Assembly: GCF_021483235.1 (NCBI RefSeq)
Contig: NZ_JAKEEC010000015.1
Coordinates: forward strand, 33,775-97,774
DNA: 64,000 nucleotides
Reading direction: 5' to 3'
From: Arthrobacter alkaliphilus
GTDB taxonomy: Bacteria; Actinomycetota; Actinomycetes; Actinomycetales; Micrococcaceae
Under the pieces are notes generated by a model. It searched no databases. It saw only the letters and a list, made by a program, of their open reading frames with translations, and was not told the DNA's origin. Below, in pieces: positions 28,775-37,556 of the stretch (position 1 is its first letter; each line of letters opens with the position of its first letter). The position numbers were made by a program, and so were the translations under genes.

Positions 28775-30457
28775 TTAGTCGCGGGTCAGCTTGCGGTGGG
28801 TGACCCGGTGCGGCTTGGCTGCATCCGGACCGAGGCGATCCACTTTGTTCTCCTCGTAAGACTCGAAGTTGCCCTCGAACCAGTACCACTTCGAGGGGTT
28901 CTCCTCGTCGCCTTCGTAGGCCAGGATGTGGGTGGCAACCCGGTCGAGGAACCACCGGTCGTGCGAAACAACGACCGCGCAGCCTGGGAACTCAAGCAAG
29001 GCATTCTCAAGGCTGCTGAGCGTTTCGACGTCGAGGTCGTTGGTGGGCTCGTCAAGGAGCAGCAGGTTTCCGCCCTGCTTGAGGGTCAGTGCCAGGTTCA
29101 GGCGGTTCCGCTCACCACCGGATAGCACCCCGGCCTTCTTCTGCTGGTCCGGCCCCTTGAAGCCGAAAGCCGCGACGTAGGCGCGGGACGGCATCTCAAC
29201 GTTGCCGACCTGGATGAAGTCGTTGCCGTCTGACACGACCTCCCACAGGGTCTTGTTCGGGTCGATGCCGCCACGGCTCTGGTCGGCGTACGAGATCTTG
29301 ACGGAGTCACCGATCTTGAGGTCGCCACCGTCCAGCGGTTCCAGCCCGACAATGGTCTTGAACAACGTGGTCTTGCCCACGCCGTTGGGACCGATGACGC
29401 CGACGATGCCGTTCCGCGGCAGCGTGAACGAAAGGCCGTCGATCAGGGTCCGGTCCTCGAAGCCCTTCTGGAGGTTCTTGGCTTCCAGGACCAGGCCGCC
29501 CAGGCGCGGTCCCGGCGGGATCTGGATCTCCTCGAAGTCGAGCTTCCTGGTGCGGTCAGCCTCGGCTGCCATTTCCTCGTACCGGGCCAGACGGGCCTTC
29601 GACTTGGTCTGGCGTCCCTTGGCGTTGGAGCGGACCCACTCGAGTTCTTCGCTGAGGCGCTTGGCCTGCTTGGCGTCTTTCTTGCCCTGGATTTCGAGGC
29701 GGGCGCGCTTCTTCTCCAGGTATGTCGAGTAGTTGCCTTCGTAGGGGTAAAGGCGGCCGCGGTCCACTTCACAGATCCACTCGGCGACGTGGTCGAGGAA
29801 GTAGCGGTCGTGGGTGATGGCGAGCACTGCACCGGGGTATGAAGAGAGGTGCTGCTCCAGCCACAGGACGCTTTCGGCGTCCAGGTGGTTGGTCGGCTCG
29901 TCGAGGAGGAGGAGGTCCGGCTTCTGCAGCAGGAGCTTGCAGAGCGCTACGCGGCGGCGCTCACCACCTGAGAGGACTGTCACGTCGGCGTCGCCCGGCG
30001 GGCAGCGGAGGGCGTCCATGGCCTGTTCGAGCTGGGAGTCGATGTCCCACGCGTCTGCGGCGTCGATGGCTTCCTGGAGGTGGCCCATTTCCTCCAGCAG
30101 GCTGTCGTAATCGGCATCCGGGTTGGCCATTTCCTCGGAGATCGCGTTAAAGCGCTGGATCTTGGAGTAGATCTCGCCTACGCCTTCCTGGACGTTGCCC
30201 AGGACAGTCTTTTCCTCGTTCAGGGGCGGCTCCTGCTGGAGGATGCCCACGGAGTAGCCGGGGCTGAGGCGGGCTTCGCCGTTCGACGGGGTGTCGAGAC
30301 CAGCCATGATCTTCAGGATCGTGGATTTACCGGCTCCGTTGGGGCCGACGACGCCGATCTTCGCGCCAGGGAAGAACGACATGCTGACATCGTCCAGGAT
30401 TAGTTTTTCGCCAACGGCCTTGCGGGCCTTGGTCATCGTGTAAATGAATTCCGCCAT
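28775..30457 (-). CDS. ettA: ABC-F translation factor EttA
   Basis: Energy-dependent translational throttle protein: a soluble tandem ABC ATPase that binds the ribosomal E site. The protein has 560 residues from the ATG at 30455-30457 (MAEFIYTMTKARKAVG). Walker A motifs are GPNGAGKST and GPNGVGKTT; signatures are LSGGERRRVAL and LSGGERNRLNL; Walker B regions end DEPTNHLD and DEPTNDLD. The ABC-F linker, rich in Lys/Arg, lies about residues 245-320. No membrane domain, so it is not a transporter. Confidence 0.95.
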   Translation of the reverse strand: MAEFIYTMTKARKAVGEKLILDDVSMSFFPGAKIGVVGPNGAGKSTILKIMAGLDTPSNGEARLSPGYSVGILQQEPPLNEEKTVLGNVQEGVGEIYSKIQRFNAISEEMANPDADYDSLLEEMGHLQEAIDAADAWDIDSQLEQAMDALRCPPGDADVTVLSGGERRRVALCKLLLQKPDLLLLDEPTNHLDAESVLWLEQHLSSYPGAVLAITHDRYFLDHVAEWICEVDRGRLYPYEGNYSTYLEKKRARLEIQGKKDAKQAKRLSEELEWVRSNAKGRQTKSKARLARYEEMAAEADRTRKLDFEEIQIPPGPRLGGLVLEAKNLQKGFEDRTLIDGLSFTLPRNGIVGVIGPNGVGKTTLFKTIVGLEPLDGGDLKIGDSVKISYADQSRGGIDPNKTLWEVVSDGNDFIQVGNVEMPSRAYVAAFGFKGPDQQKKAGVLSGGERNRLNLALTLKQGGNLLLLDEPTNDLDVETLSSLENALLEFPGCAVVVSHDRWFLDRVATHILAYEGDEENPSKWYWFEGNFESYEENKVDRLGPDAAKPHRVTHRKLTRD

Positions 30458-30504
30458 GCCGTTAAATCTAATGGGTGGCAGGGCATAACTCACATTCGGC
30501 CCTG

Positions 30505-31062
30505 CTAGCGGGAATCCCCGACGAAGCATTTGCCGCTTGCCAACACAGGCAGGACCGACACCGAAACCTGTCCGTCCCTGATCTCGCCCATGACGCAATC
30601 CTTGTCCAGCCTTGCCGCGGCCGCTATGGCGTCGACATCCAGGCCTGTCGGCGTCTTGCTCGCGGATACCTCCACTGCAGAGCCAGGAATGCCGGCCGAA
30701 ATCAGCTGCGAACGCACCGCGTCTTGTGCCGGTTTAGGACTCGCTGCGGCGATCGACTTGAGTACGGATTCCATGGTCTGCTTCAGGGCGGCAGTGCCCG
30801 TGCTCGTCGAGGCCGATGCAGAGGCGTTTCCGGCGCTGGGGGTGACAGCGGGAGCGGCACTGAGCGTGACAGCGGGAGCGGCACTGGATGTCGCCGAGGG
30901 CGCGGCCGATGCAGCCGCGGTGCCGCCTGACACCACGGGAGCAGGCGCGTTGCAACCGGCGACCAGGCCGGCCACGAGTAATGGCACCGCAAGCAGCAAC
31001 CCCGGGCTTCCGGCCGCACGGCGGCGTCCTGATGGTTTTTGCGGCTTTCCCCTGCTCGTCAC
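30505..31062 (-). CDS. Putative lipoprotein
   Basis: Exported lipoprotein of unknown function, 185 residues from the GTG at 31060-31062. A basic N-terminus (RGKPQKPSGRRR) leads into a hydrophobic stretch ending in lipobox LVAGC near residue 37. A Ser/Ala/Thr/Pro-rich linker of about 50 residues follows, then a compact domain of about 90 residues with two cysteines (DKDCVMG and SGKCFVG) that could form a disulfide. This C-terminal domain resembles an actinobacterial domain of unknown function. It lies 47 bp upstream of ettA on the same strand. Confidence 0.7.
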   Translation of the reverse strand: MTSRGKPQKPSGRRRAAGSPGLLLAVPLLVAGLVAGCNAPAPVVSGGTAAASAAPSATSSAAPAVTLSAAPAVTPSAGNASASASTSTGTAALKQTMESVLKSIAAASPKPAQDAVRSQLISAGIPGSAVEVSASKTPTGLDVDAIAAAARLDKDCVMGEIRDGQVSVSVLPVLASGKCFVGDSR

Positions 31063-31158
31063 CCGGCCATTCTGCCATGCGGCGCACAACACGCTGCGCC
31101 CCAAGGCATCCGCGGCATCCCTTTTTGCGAGCTGCCTCGTTTGACCAGCCGGGCCGTT

Positions 31159-31725
31159 TCAGGTTGTTACGTCCACAAGTTCTCCGGTTTCGGTATTCAC
31201 GAGAACCGACTCATCGCCGGCGCCGGTCGAAAGGATCACTGCCTGCTCGGCCTCGGCGCTGCCGTCCTCGTCGTCGTCATGAGGGCCGTCGCCATCCTCT
31301 TCAACGGAAGGCCATGGGTTGTCGGGCTCCACCTCGGGAGCCGCCGGCTGGTTCTGCGGGCTGCTGCTTCCGGTGGTACGGATGAAGTTCGCTGAGCCCC
31401 ACATGAGATCGTGGCCTACCGACTCGGCGACGATGTCGGCGGCGCGGTAGATCCTGCCGTCGTGTTCCCATTCCCTCAGCTTCAATTTCCCGACCACGAT
31501 GACCCTCTGGCCCTTCTTGACGCTGCAACCAATGTTTCCAGCAAGATGCCTGAACGCCTGGACGCGGAACCAATTCGTGTGGCCGTCCACCCATACATCA
31601 TTGGAGCGATCGAACTTGCGCTCCGTGGAACCGAGCCGGAAGGATGCCGTTCCGGTTCCGGCAGGAGTGGTGGAACTTTTTGGTTCCGTGGCGACGAAGC
31701 CCCGGACCGTGATGATGTCATTCAT
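31159..31725 (-). CDS. Single-stranded DNA-binding protein, paralogue
   Basis: OB-fold ssDNA-binding protein of 188 residues; residues 1-110 carry the SSB core (MNDIITVRGFVATEP, NWFRVQAFRHLAGNI, KGQRVIVVGKLKLREW). The tail is acidic but does not end in the DDDIPF-type tip that recruits partner proteins; it ends GELVDVTT. It is probably a second SSB beside the standard ssb usually found with rpsF, which is not in this window. AGGAC lies seven bases before the ATG. Confidence 0.88.
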   Translation of the reverse strand: MNDIITVRGFVATEPKSSTTPAGTGTASFRLGSTERKFDRSNDVWVDGHTNWFRVQAFRHLAGNIGCSVKKGQRVIVVGKLKLREWEHDGRIYRAADIVAESVGHDLMWGSANFIRTTGSSSPQNQPAAPEVEPDNPWPSVEEDGDGPHDDDEDGSAEAEQAVILSTGAGDESVLVNTETGELVDVTT

Positions 31726-31940
31726 GGTCTTGTCCTAACGTGAGTTGAGCTGCCTGCGTGGCCCTCTTAGCTTCACGTGCCGTGGACTTGGGCGGGAGTG
31801 CCGAATTCACGTATGTGGATAGCGCTGTCCAATGGCGGTCTGTGGGGGAAGAGTCACTGCCGATCCGGGCCGACTGCACAAGCAGCCACCGCAATGTAAA
31901 CTCTTGATGGCGCCTTGGCCATGCTGTCAGCGCGTCGCCT

Positions 31941-32013
31941 GCCTCGGTAGCTCAGAGGATAGAGCAGGAGCCTTCTAATCTCTTGGTCGGGGGTTCGATT
32001 CCCTCCCGGGGCA
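31941..32013 (+). tRNA. tRNA-Arg (UCU)
   Basis: 73-nt cloverleaf: acceptor GCCTCGG / CCGGGGC, D arm GCTC/GAGC, anticodon loop CTTCTAA with anticodon TCT, T loop TTCGATT, discriminator A, no encoded CCA. The anticodon stem GGAGC/TCTCT has a C-U mismatch at pair 31-39 and a G-U at 27-43. Confidence 0.93.
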
Positions 32014-32018
32014 CAGTA

Positions 32019-32062
32019 AAAAGCGGCTCTGAACTGCGGAAACGTAGATCAGAGCCGCTTTT
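32019..32062 (+). terminator. Terminator after tRNA-Arg
   Basis: The perfect 14-base arms AAAAGCGGCTCTGA / TCAGAGCCGCTTTT have a 16-base loop. The A-tract and T-tract in the arms make it usable in both directions, also for the convergent gene ending at 32077. Confidence 0.9.
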
Positions 32063-32076
32063 GGCTACCTCGAGTA

Positions 32077-32619
32077 CTACTTGTCGCCGACCAGGCCTGC
32101 GAAGACGTTCTTGGGGCGCTGCATCTCGCCGTGCTTGGCGCCAAGGATGATCACCAGGGCTGCGAAGCCGGGGACGGCCCACTGCAGCAGCTGGAGCTGC
32201 TGCTGGGCTGCCTTGAGTTCGTCCGAAGCGCCTGCGTGCGGCTCGGTTGCGCCCTCGGCCCCTTCACCGGCCAGCTTCTCCACCTTCTTGCCCAGGATGC
32301 CCGAGTACAGGGTTACCGCGGCTCCCGCGACCGTAACTGCGGTCTTGATGACGGTGTTGCGGGCCACGCCGTCCTGCTTGGCGATGCGGCCCTTGTTTTC
32401 CCAAGCAATGGCGAGGTCGGCCACCAGGTGGGACGCGAAGGCTGCCGTCTGGATGGGGGCCCACCTCATCCAGCCCGCGCTCGAAAGCCGGGTGCGCTCC
32501 GAGGGATCCTTGGCCTGGGCGGCCGCCCCGTTGAGCCCGATGGCGCCCATGAGAGATCCGCCAAACCAAGCTGCTGCCGTCAGGTCGTGAACTGAACGGG
32601 CAATGAGATTTCCTGCCAT
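32077..32619 (-). CDS. Hypothetical membrane protein
   Basis: I do not recognise the family. The protein has 180 residues. Hydrophobic stretches lie near residues 12-33, 52-72, 88-107 and 143-160, suggesting three or four membrane segments. The loop between the last two is Glu/Gln-rich (about 112-142). It starts MAGNLIARSVHDLTAAAWFGG. A palindrome (32712-32725) lies between it and the divergent small gene. Confidence 0.65.
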   Translation of the reverse strand: MAGNLIARSVHDLTAAAWFGGSLMGAIGLNGAAAQAKDPSERTRLSSAGWMRWAPIQTAAFASHLVADLAIAWENKGRIAKQDGVARNTVIKTAVTVAGAAVTLYSGILGKKVEKLAGEGAEGATEPHAGASDELKAAQQQLQLLQWAVPGFAALVIILGAKHGEMQRPKNVFAGLVGDK

Positions 32620-32711
32620 GATGTGCGTTCCTAACGTTGTGAACTGGTTCCGGGTTGCCGCCGTACTGGGACTTCACCTGCCATTTCCCAGCGTTGTATG
32701 GCGCGCTTATG

Positions 32712-32725
32712 GTAAGCACACTTAC
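32712..32725. promoter_or_regulatory. Candidate operator in a divergent promoter region
   Basis: GTAAGCACACTTAC has perfect 5-base arms and a 4-base spacer, directly followed by the AT-rich TAATATTACG, which can serve as a -10. It sits in the 149-bp gap between two divergent genes, as expected of a TetR- or MarR-type repressor site. The regulator is not identified. Confidence 0.4.
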
Positions 32726-32768
32726 TAATATTACGAAAGCCCTTCTCCCGCGGAGTCGAACGCCTAAC

Positions 32769-33068
32769 ATGGAGGCCATGGGCAACACTGGGACATTGTT
32801 CGGCTGGGCCTTCGGGGATCCGGCACGTGAAAGCGACAGCGGCTACATTGACGGACTGGAGCGCGAGGCGCTGCGCAATGCGCGGCAAACGGCGGAGGCC
32901 AAGGGTGTGGAGGTCGTAGCAGGTTCTGAAGTGTTCACCGTCCTCAGCGCGGACCAGTCCTTGGTGGAGCTGGAAAACGCCCCGGGCCAGCTGGTAGTGC
33001 GGTGCACCGTGCATGTTGAGGGGCCGGGCGCCGAAAAGCTGCGGGCCGAGGGGCCGATGAACGGCTGA
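32769..33068 (+). CDS. Small hypothetical protein
   Basis: Unrecognised soluble protein of about 99 residues from ATG 32769; ATG 32778 is an alternative, and GGAGG lies between them. It contains GTLFGWAFGDPARE, a charged helical middle (ALRNARQTAEAKGVEV) and a beta-rich end (LVELENAPGQLVVRC). The even hydrophobic/charged pattern and divergent position support a real gene, but there is no functional clue. Confidence 0.55.
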   Translation: MEAMGNTGTLFGWAFGDPARESDSGYIDGLEREALRNARQTAEAKGVEVVAGSEVFTVLSADQSLVELENAPGQLVVRCTVHVEGPGAEKLRAEGPMNG

Positions 33069-33107
33069 TATGTCGGTACCGGTGTCAAGAGGGCGTGGAT
33101 TTGCCGT

Positions 33108-34730
33108 TCAGGCCTTCGGTTTGAGTCTGAGCTTAACCATCCCGCGACGCGGGCGGAACAGCACGTGGGTCTTCTTGTCGAAGAACACCAGGTAGGCGAT
33201 GAAGGCGAGCCCGATGACGATGGCCACTCCGCGCACCACCTCAAGGGGTATCCACTGGAAGACACTCAATTGGTCGGTCAGGGCGATCAGGGTGAAGAAA
33301 GCCGTCAGGTAGAAGACCGTCCTGAGCTGGGGGCCGTCGGCGATGCCCGTCACAGTGAAGAACACCAGCAGCCACACCATGTACCAAGGCTGGATCACGG
33401 GCGCCAGGATCACGACGGCGGCGAAGGCCCACGCCATCTGGCGAATAACGGTCTTGTTGAACGCCGATTCGTCATCGAGCGGCGCCGGCATGCCGAATCC
33501 ACGGCCTGGGACCCGAACGGCGAGCCAGACGACGGCGACCGCTGAGACTGCGGTCGCGGCAGTCTGGATGACATCCGACACTGGAACGCCGGGACCACCG
33601 AAAAGTCCGACGACGAGACCCGCCCCGCCCGAGAGCAAGGCGACTGGCGCGTACCACATCCAGACCGAACCCGGAGTCTTCAGCGCGCCGAGCCAACCAA
33701 AGCCCAAACCGTTCACCAGACCGGCGGCGGCCATCAGTCCCATTGACAGAGCCAACGTCGCTGCCCAGTAGAGCACTCGGCGGCCCCAGCCGGCACGGGC
33801 GCCGGCCCAGAGGAGACCGGCAAAAGGCAAAGCGATCAAGGTAATCGGCTTAATAGCGATCGAAGCCGTGATCAGCACGATTCCCAGCACCGGTCGTTTC
33901 ACCGATGCGAAGTACAACCCAGCAACAACCAATCCCAACATCAAGGAGTCGTTGTGCGCGCTGGCAATGAAGTTGATCAGGAGAACCGGGTTGAGGACGC
34001 CAAGCCAGAACGCCCGCTCGGGGTTCACGCCATGGAGCGCAGCCAAACGGGGAACGTAGACGGCAAGAAGGATGACGCCGGCCAGGCCCGCCAAGCGGAA
34101 AGGGATCAGCGCAAGTTCGGGGACCCCGGCGCTGAGCCAGACGGCACCCTGTTCGATCCAGAGCCACAGCGGACCATACGGCGTGGGTGCTTCGGTCCAC
34201 AATTTGTCGGGCCCGAGCGAAAAGTAGTTGCTCAGGGCCGAGATGCCGTTGGTATACGGGTTCAGGCCCTGCTCCATGAGCCGGCCTTGGCCGATGTAGG
34301 CATACGTGTCCCTGCTGAACAACGGCAGGCTGAACATTATCGGGACTACCCACATCCACAATGCGCGCCACAGCACAGGACGCGAGGACGGGTTCCATCC
34401 GCCGATCCTTTGGGCAATGCGCAGCCAAGCGCGCAGAAGCAAGAGTGCGCCAATGCACAGCATCACGGTGCAGGAGATCACGCCAACCGGGGATGTCCTT
34501 GCGATGATAAAGAGGGGCGTGCGGATGAGCGAGCCGGTGGTTGTCGCCATCCAGCCGACACCGACCGAGCCTGCGACCATGAGCAACGACCCGACGAACC
34601 CTTGGAGGATCGCAGTCCTTGCCGCCTTGGCTATCTCCGTGCCGTGGACCGGGGCGTTGGAATCGCCAAGCGCCTCTCGATGAGCCAACGAACTCGCCAC
34701 CTCACGCTCACGAAACTTCGACGTCACCAT
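33108..34730 (-). CDS. MptB-type polyprenyl-phosphate-mannose alpha-1,6-mannosyltransferase
   Basis: GT-C membrane glycosyltransferase of 540 residues with about 13 membrane segments. In mycobacteria and corynebacteria MptB extends the alpha-1,6 mannan core of lipomannan from polyprenyl-phosphate-mannose on the outer membrane face. The first external loop contains FSRDTYAYIGQGRLM, which carries the catalytic Asp typical of GT-C enzymes, followed by GLNPYTNG and SAHNDSLMLG. The ATG at 34728-34730 has AAGGA nine bases upstream; the frame is open 21 codons further but those lack a ribosome site. It is divergent from the GT87-like pair and paralogous to the gene at 37.5-39.2 kb. Confidence 0.88.
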   Translation of the reverse strand: MVTSKFREREVASSLAHREALGDSNAPVHGTEIAKAARTAILQGFVGSLLMVAGSVGVGWMATTTGSLIRTPLFIIARTSPVGVISCTVMLCIGALLLLRAWLRIAQRIGGWNPSSRPVLWRALWMWVVPIMFSLPLFSRDTYAYIGQGRLMEQGLNPYTNGISALSNYFSLGPDKLWTEAPTPYGPLWLWIEQGAVWLSAGVPELALIPFRLAGLAGVILLAVYVPRLAALHGVNPERAFWLGVLNPVLLINFIASAHNDSLMLGLVVAGLYFASVKRPVLGIVLITASIAIKPITLIALPFAGLLWAGARAGWGRRVLYWAATLALSMGLMAAAGLVNGLGFGWLGALKTPGSVWMWYAPVALLSGGAGLVVGLFGGPGVPVSDVIQTAATAVSAVAVVWLAVRVPGRGFGMPAPLDDESAFNKTVIRQMAWAFAAVVILAPVIQPWYMVWLLVFFTVTGIADGPQLRTVFYLTAFFTLIALTDQLSVFQWIPLEVVRGVAIVIGLAFIAYLVFFDKKTHVLFRPRRGMVKLRLKPKA

Positions 34731-34954
34731 CAACCAAAATCCTTGTCCGGTTCCCTGCCGCATCCGGGCCAAAGTGGCACTTCCGGTTGCCATGGATTAT
34801 TGCAACTGTAGCATCGACACCCTTGGCTTCCCGGGCCCGGACGGACCATGGGTCGGTCTGCGAAAGTGGCCTGGGATAGGATGGACGGGGCTCCGGTTTG
34901 ATGCCGAAGGGCCAAGGCGACCTGTGTTGATAACTACCTGACAAGGATCCTCCC

Positions 34955-36268
34955 ATTTCCACGGACTCATTCTTCAGCGCGCTCACACAGTTCCGACGTC
35001 GGGTTCTTCCCTCTCGGGTAGAGGCAACGCTCAATTCCCCCAAGGGCCTTCTTGCAGGCTTCTGCATCGTGCACTTGGTCTTCCTTGTCTTCGCGCTGAT
35101 CCTTTCCCTGCGCGGCGAGGCGTTCAGCGACACTTTTATCTACCGGGACTGGACCTCCGCCGGGTTCCGGGACGAGAACCTCGTCGGCGGCCCAAGCCCT
35201 TGGGTCTACCCCGTTCTCGCGTTGGTGCCGATGGCAATCGCGGGCTTGGCCGGACCCGGTCCGTTCTTCTTCCTCTGGGTGCTCATGATCACCCTGCTCA
35301 ATGGCGCCGCCCTCGCGAAGCTCACGGGATGGGGGCGCAATCGCGAGGCCATCCCGGCGGGATGGTGGTGGCTGGTGTTCGTCTTCATCCTGGGTTGGCT
35401 CGGATTCGCCCGGGTGGACGGATTGACTGCTCCCATCGTGCTGATCGCTTTGGCATACGGTGTGTCCCACCCGTTCATTGCCTCGACGCTCCTGAGCATT
35501 GCCACATGGATGAAGGTTTGGCCGGCCGCGGTCATGCTTTCGTTGTTCACGGTGGTCAAGCAGAGAACCAAAGTGGTGGCTGCCGGCATCCTCACCACGA
35601 TTTTGGTCATCGCCGGCACAGCGGCCGTCGGCCAACTGCCGAAGCTCTTCAACTTCCTGACCCAGCAAGGCGATCGTGGCATGCAATTGGAAGCCACCTT
35701 CACCACTCCCTGGTTGTGGCTTTCCGTCCTCCATGTGGGCGGCTCGCGGATGTACATGAACACTGACATCAACTCGATGCAAGTGGATGGGCCCGGCACC
35801 GCCTTCATGTCGTTCCTCATGCAGCCCCTGCTTGCTTTGGCCGCGATCCTGGTGGCCGCCCTGACCTTCTGGGCCCTCCACAACGGCAAGCGAACCGGCG
35901 GAGCGGACCGCACTGAGCTGCTGTTGGCGGGATCCCTGACGATGGCTACGGCTTTCGTCGTCTTCAATAAGGTCGGCTCGCCGCAGTTCATGGTGTGGCT
36001 GGCTCCCGCCGTCGCCGTCGGGCTTGCCCACAGCTGGAAGGAATGGCGGGTCCCCGCGGCAATGCTCATTGCCATCGGGGTGGCCACCTACCTCATCTAC
36101 CCCCTCTTCTATGACGCACTCAGCCACAACAACCCATGGATGGCCCTCGTGTTGACAGTGCGCAATGTCCTGCTGGTGGTCCTGTTCTGCTGGTCCGTAC
36201 GCCGCCTGTACCTGTTGGGCAAGAAGATCCCGGCCAACGAACCGGCCGCCGCTGCCAAGGAGTCCTGA
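34955..36268 (+). CDS. GT87/DUF2029-like membrane mannosyltransferase, probable ATT start
   Basis: GT-C fold membrane protein of 437 residues and about 10 membrane segments, probably a polyprenyl-phosphate-mannose-dependent mannosyltransferase. The first external loop has FSDTFIYRDW (the Asp expected to be catalytic in PimE-like GT87 enzymes) and later GDRGMQLEATFTTPW. The frame has a stop at 34931 and no ATG, GTG or TTG until GTG 35069, yet the 38 codons before that GTG match the N-terminus of the next gene. AAGGA lies seven bases before ATT 34955, so I place the start there. A conservative start would be GTG 35069 (399 residues). Confidence 0.75.
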   Translation: MSTDSFFSALTQFRRRVLPSRVEATLNSPKGLLAGFCIVHLVFLVFALILSLRGEAFSDTFIYRDWTSAGFRDENLVGGPSPWVYPVLALVPMAIAGLAGPGPFFFLWVLMITLLNGAALAKLTGWGRNREAIPAGWWWLVFVFILGWLGFARVDGLTAPIVLIALAYGVSHPFIASTLLSIATWMKVWPAAVMLSLFTVVKQRTKVVAAGILTTILVIAGTAAVGQLPKLFNFLTQQGDRGMQLEATFTTPWLWLSVLHVGGSRMYMNTDINSMQVDGPGTAFMSFLMQPLLALAAILVAALTFWALHNGKRTGGADRTELLLAGSLTMATAFVVFNKVGSPQFMVWLAPAVAVGLAHSWKEWRVPAAMLIAIGVATYLIYPLFYDALSHNNPWMALVLTVRNVLLVVLFCWSVRRLYLLGKKIPANEPAAAAKES

Positions 36269-36269
36269 G

Positions 36270-37556
36270 ATTTCCGTTCGATTCTTTGACGGGCTGGCCC
36301 GCGTGCGCGACCGCGCCCTGCCGCCTGCCGCAGTCGCCTGGTTCGGCCGCCCGTCCAGCGTTTGGTGGGGTTTCGCCGCGGTCCATGTGTACTTCCTCGG
36401 CTGGATGGCAAGTTTCTTCCTATCTGGGAACACATTCAGCGACACCGAGCAGTACCGCCAGTGGGCGATGAGCGGCTACAACCCCGCAGATCTCCACGGA
36501 ATGATCAGCCCTTGGGTTTACCCGGTCCTCGCCCAGATCCCGATTTTCCTGGCCAACATCGCCGGCCCGGGTCCCTACCTGCTGGTGTGGACCTTGATCA
36601 TCACTGCGCTCAATGCCGCCGGTTTGTTCATCCTGACCCGCGGCCCGCGCAGGACAGCGGGCATCGCCCCTGCTTGGTGGTGGCTGTTTTTCACCGTTTT
36701 CATGGGCTACCTCAGCTTTGCGCGGGTGGAGGGCATCACGGCGCCCATCGTGTTGGTCGCGCTGCTGTACGCGGCCACCAGGCCTGTGGCGGCCGGCATC
36801 CTGCTCAGCATCGCCACGTGGATCAAAGTCTGGCCGGCCGCCGTGCTGGTGCCCATCGTCATCGCGAGCCACCGGAGGCTGCGGATTATCGCGTGCGGTG
36901 CCGCAGTAACTGCCGCCGTGGCGCTTGGCACCTTCCTTTCGGGAGGCCTGCCGCACATCCTCGACTTTTTGACCAACCAGGGTGAGCGCGGCATGCAACT
37001 CGAAGCCACGTTCTCAACACCTTGGGTCTGGTTGAGCGTGTTCAATATCGGCGGATCGAAAATCGCCGATAACGTGGCGATCAATTCCACCGAGGTGTAT
37101 GGCCCCGGAGCCAGCGTGGCCGCGTTCATGATGCAGCCGCTCCTGGTGCTTGCCGCCGTCGCGGGCTCTGCCCTTTTGCTGTGGGCGCTTCGGCGGGGTG
37201 CCGAACCGGAGGAGTTGTTCCTCGAGGGCGGCCTCATGATGACCACGGCGTTCATCGTGTTCAACAAGGTGGGTTCGCCGCAATTCATCATCTGGGTGGC
37301 GCCGGTGGTCATCGCAGGGCTGACCCACGATTGGAAGCGTTGGCGCGTCCCCGCCGCCCTCCTCATGGGGATCGCGATGACGACGTTTGTGATCTACCCG
37401 CTGTTCTATACCCCGTTGATCCATGCCAACCCCGTGATGGCGGCGGTGCTCACCACACGGAACGTGCTTCTGGTTGTACTGCTCTGGTGGTCGGTGCAGC
37501 GGACCGTGGAACTGGGCCGCAAGTCGCGAGCAAGAACCGCTATTCGGAGCGCCTGA
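36270..37556 (+). CDS. GT87/DUF2029-like membrane mannosyltransferase, probable ATT start
   Basis: Paralogue of the preceding gene, 428 residues with about 10 membrane segments. The external loop has FSDTEQYRQW, then GERGMQLEATFSTPW and FNKVGSPQFIIW, all shared with its neighbour. It begins one base after the upstream stop. AAGGAG inside the upstream gene's last codons sits seven bases before ATT 36270. The next canonical codon is GTG 36303, without a good ribosome site. An in-frame ATG at 36165 would overlap the upstream gene by 100 bases and add unrelated residues. Its last 17 bases overlap the convergent mptB-like gene. Confidence 0.75.
   Translation: MSVRFFDGLARVRDRALPPAAVAWFGRPSSVWWGFAAVHVYFLGWMASFFLSGNTFSDTEQYRQWAMSGYNPADLHGMISPWVYPVLAQIPIFLANIAGPGPYLLVWTLIITALNAAGLFILTRGPRRTAGIAPAWWWLFFTVFMGYLSFARVEGITAPIVLVALLYAATRPVAAGILLSIATWIKVWPAAVLVPIVIASHRRLRIIACGAAVTAAVALGTFLSGGLPHILDFLTNQGERGMQLEATFSTPWVWLSVFNIGGSKIADNVAINSTEVYGPGASVAAFMMQPLLVLAAVAGSALLLWALRRGAEPEELFLEGGLMMTTAFIVFNKVGSPQFIIWVAPVVIAGLTHDWKRWRVPAALLMGIAMTTFVIYPLFYTPLIHANPVMAAVLTTRNVLLVVLLWWSVQRTVELGRKSRARTAIRSA

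Noticed and set aside
36165..36269. An in-frame ATG at 36165 as start of the second GT87-like gene
   Set aside because: It would overlap the upstream gene by about 100 bases, has no ribosome site, and adds residues unlike the paralogue's N-terminus.
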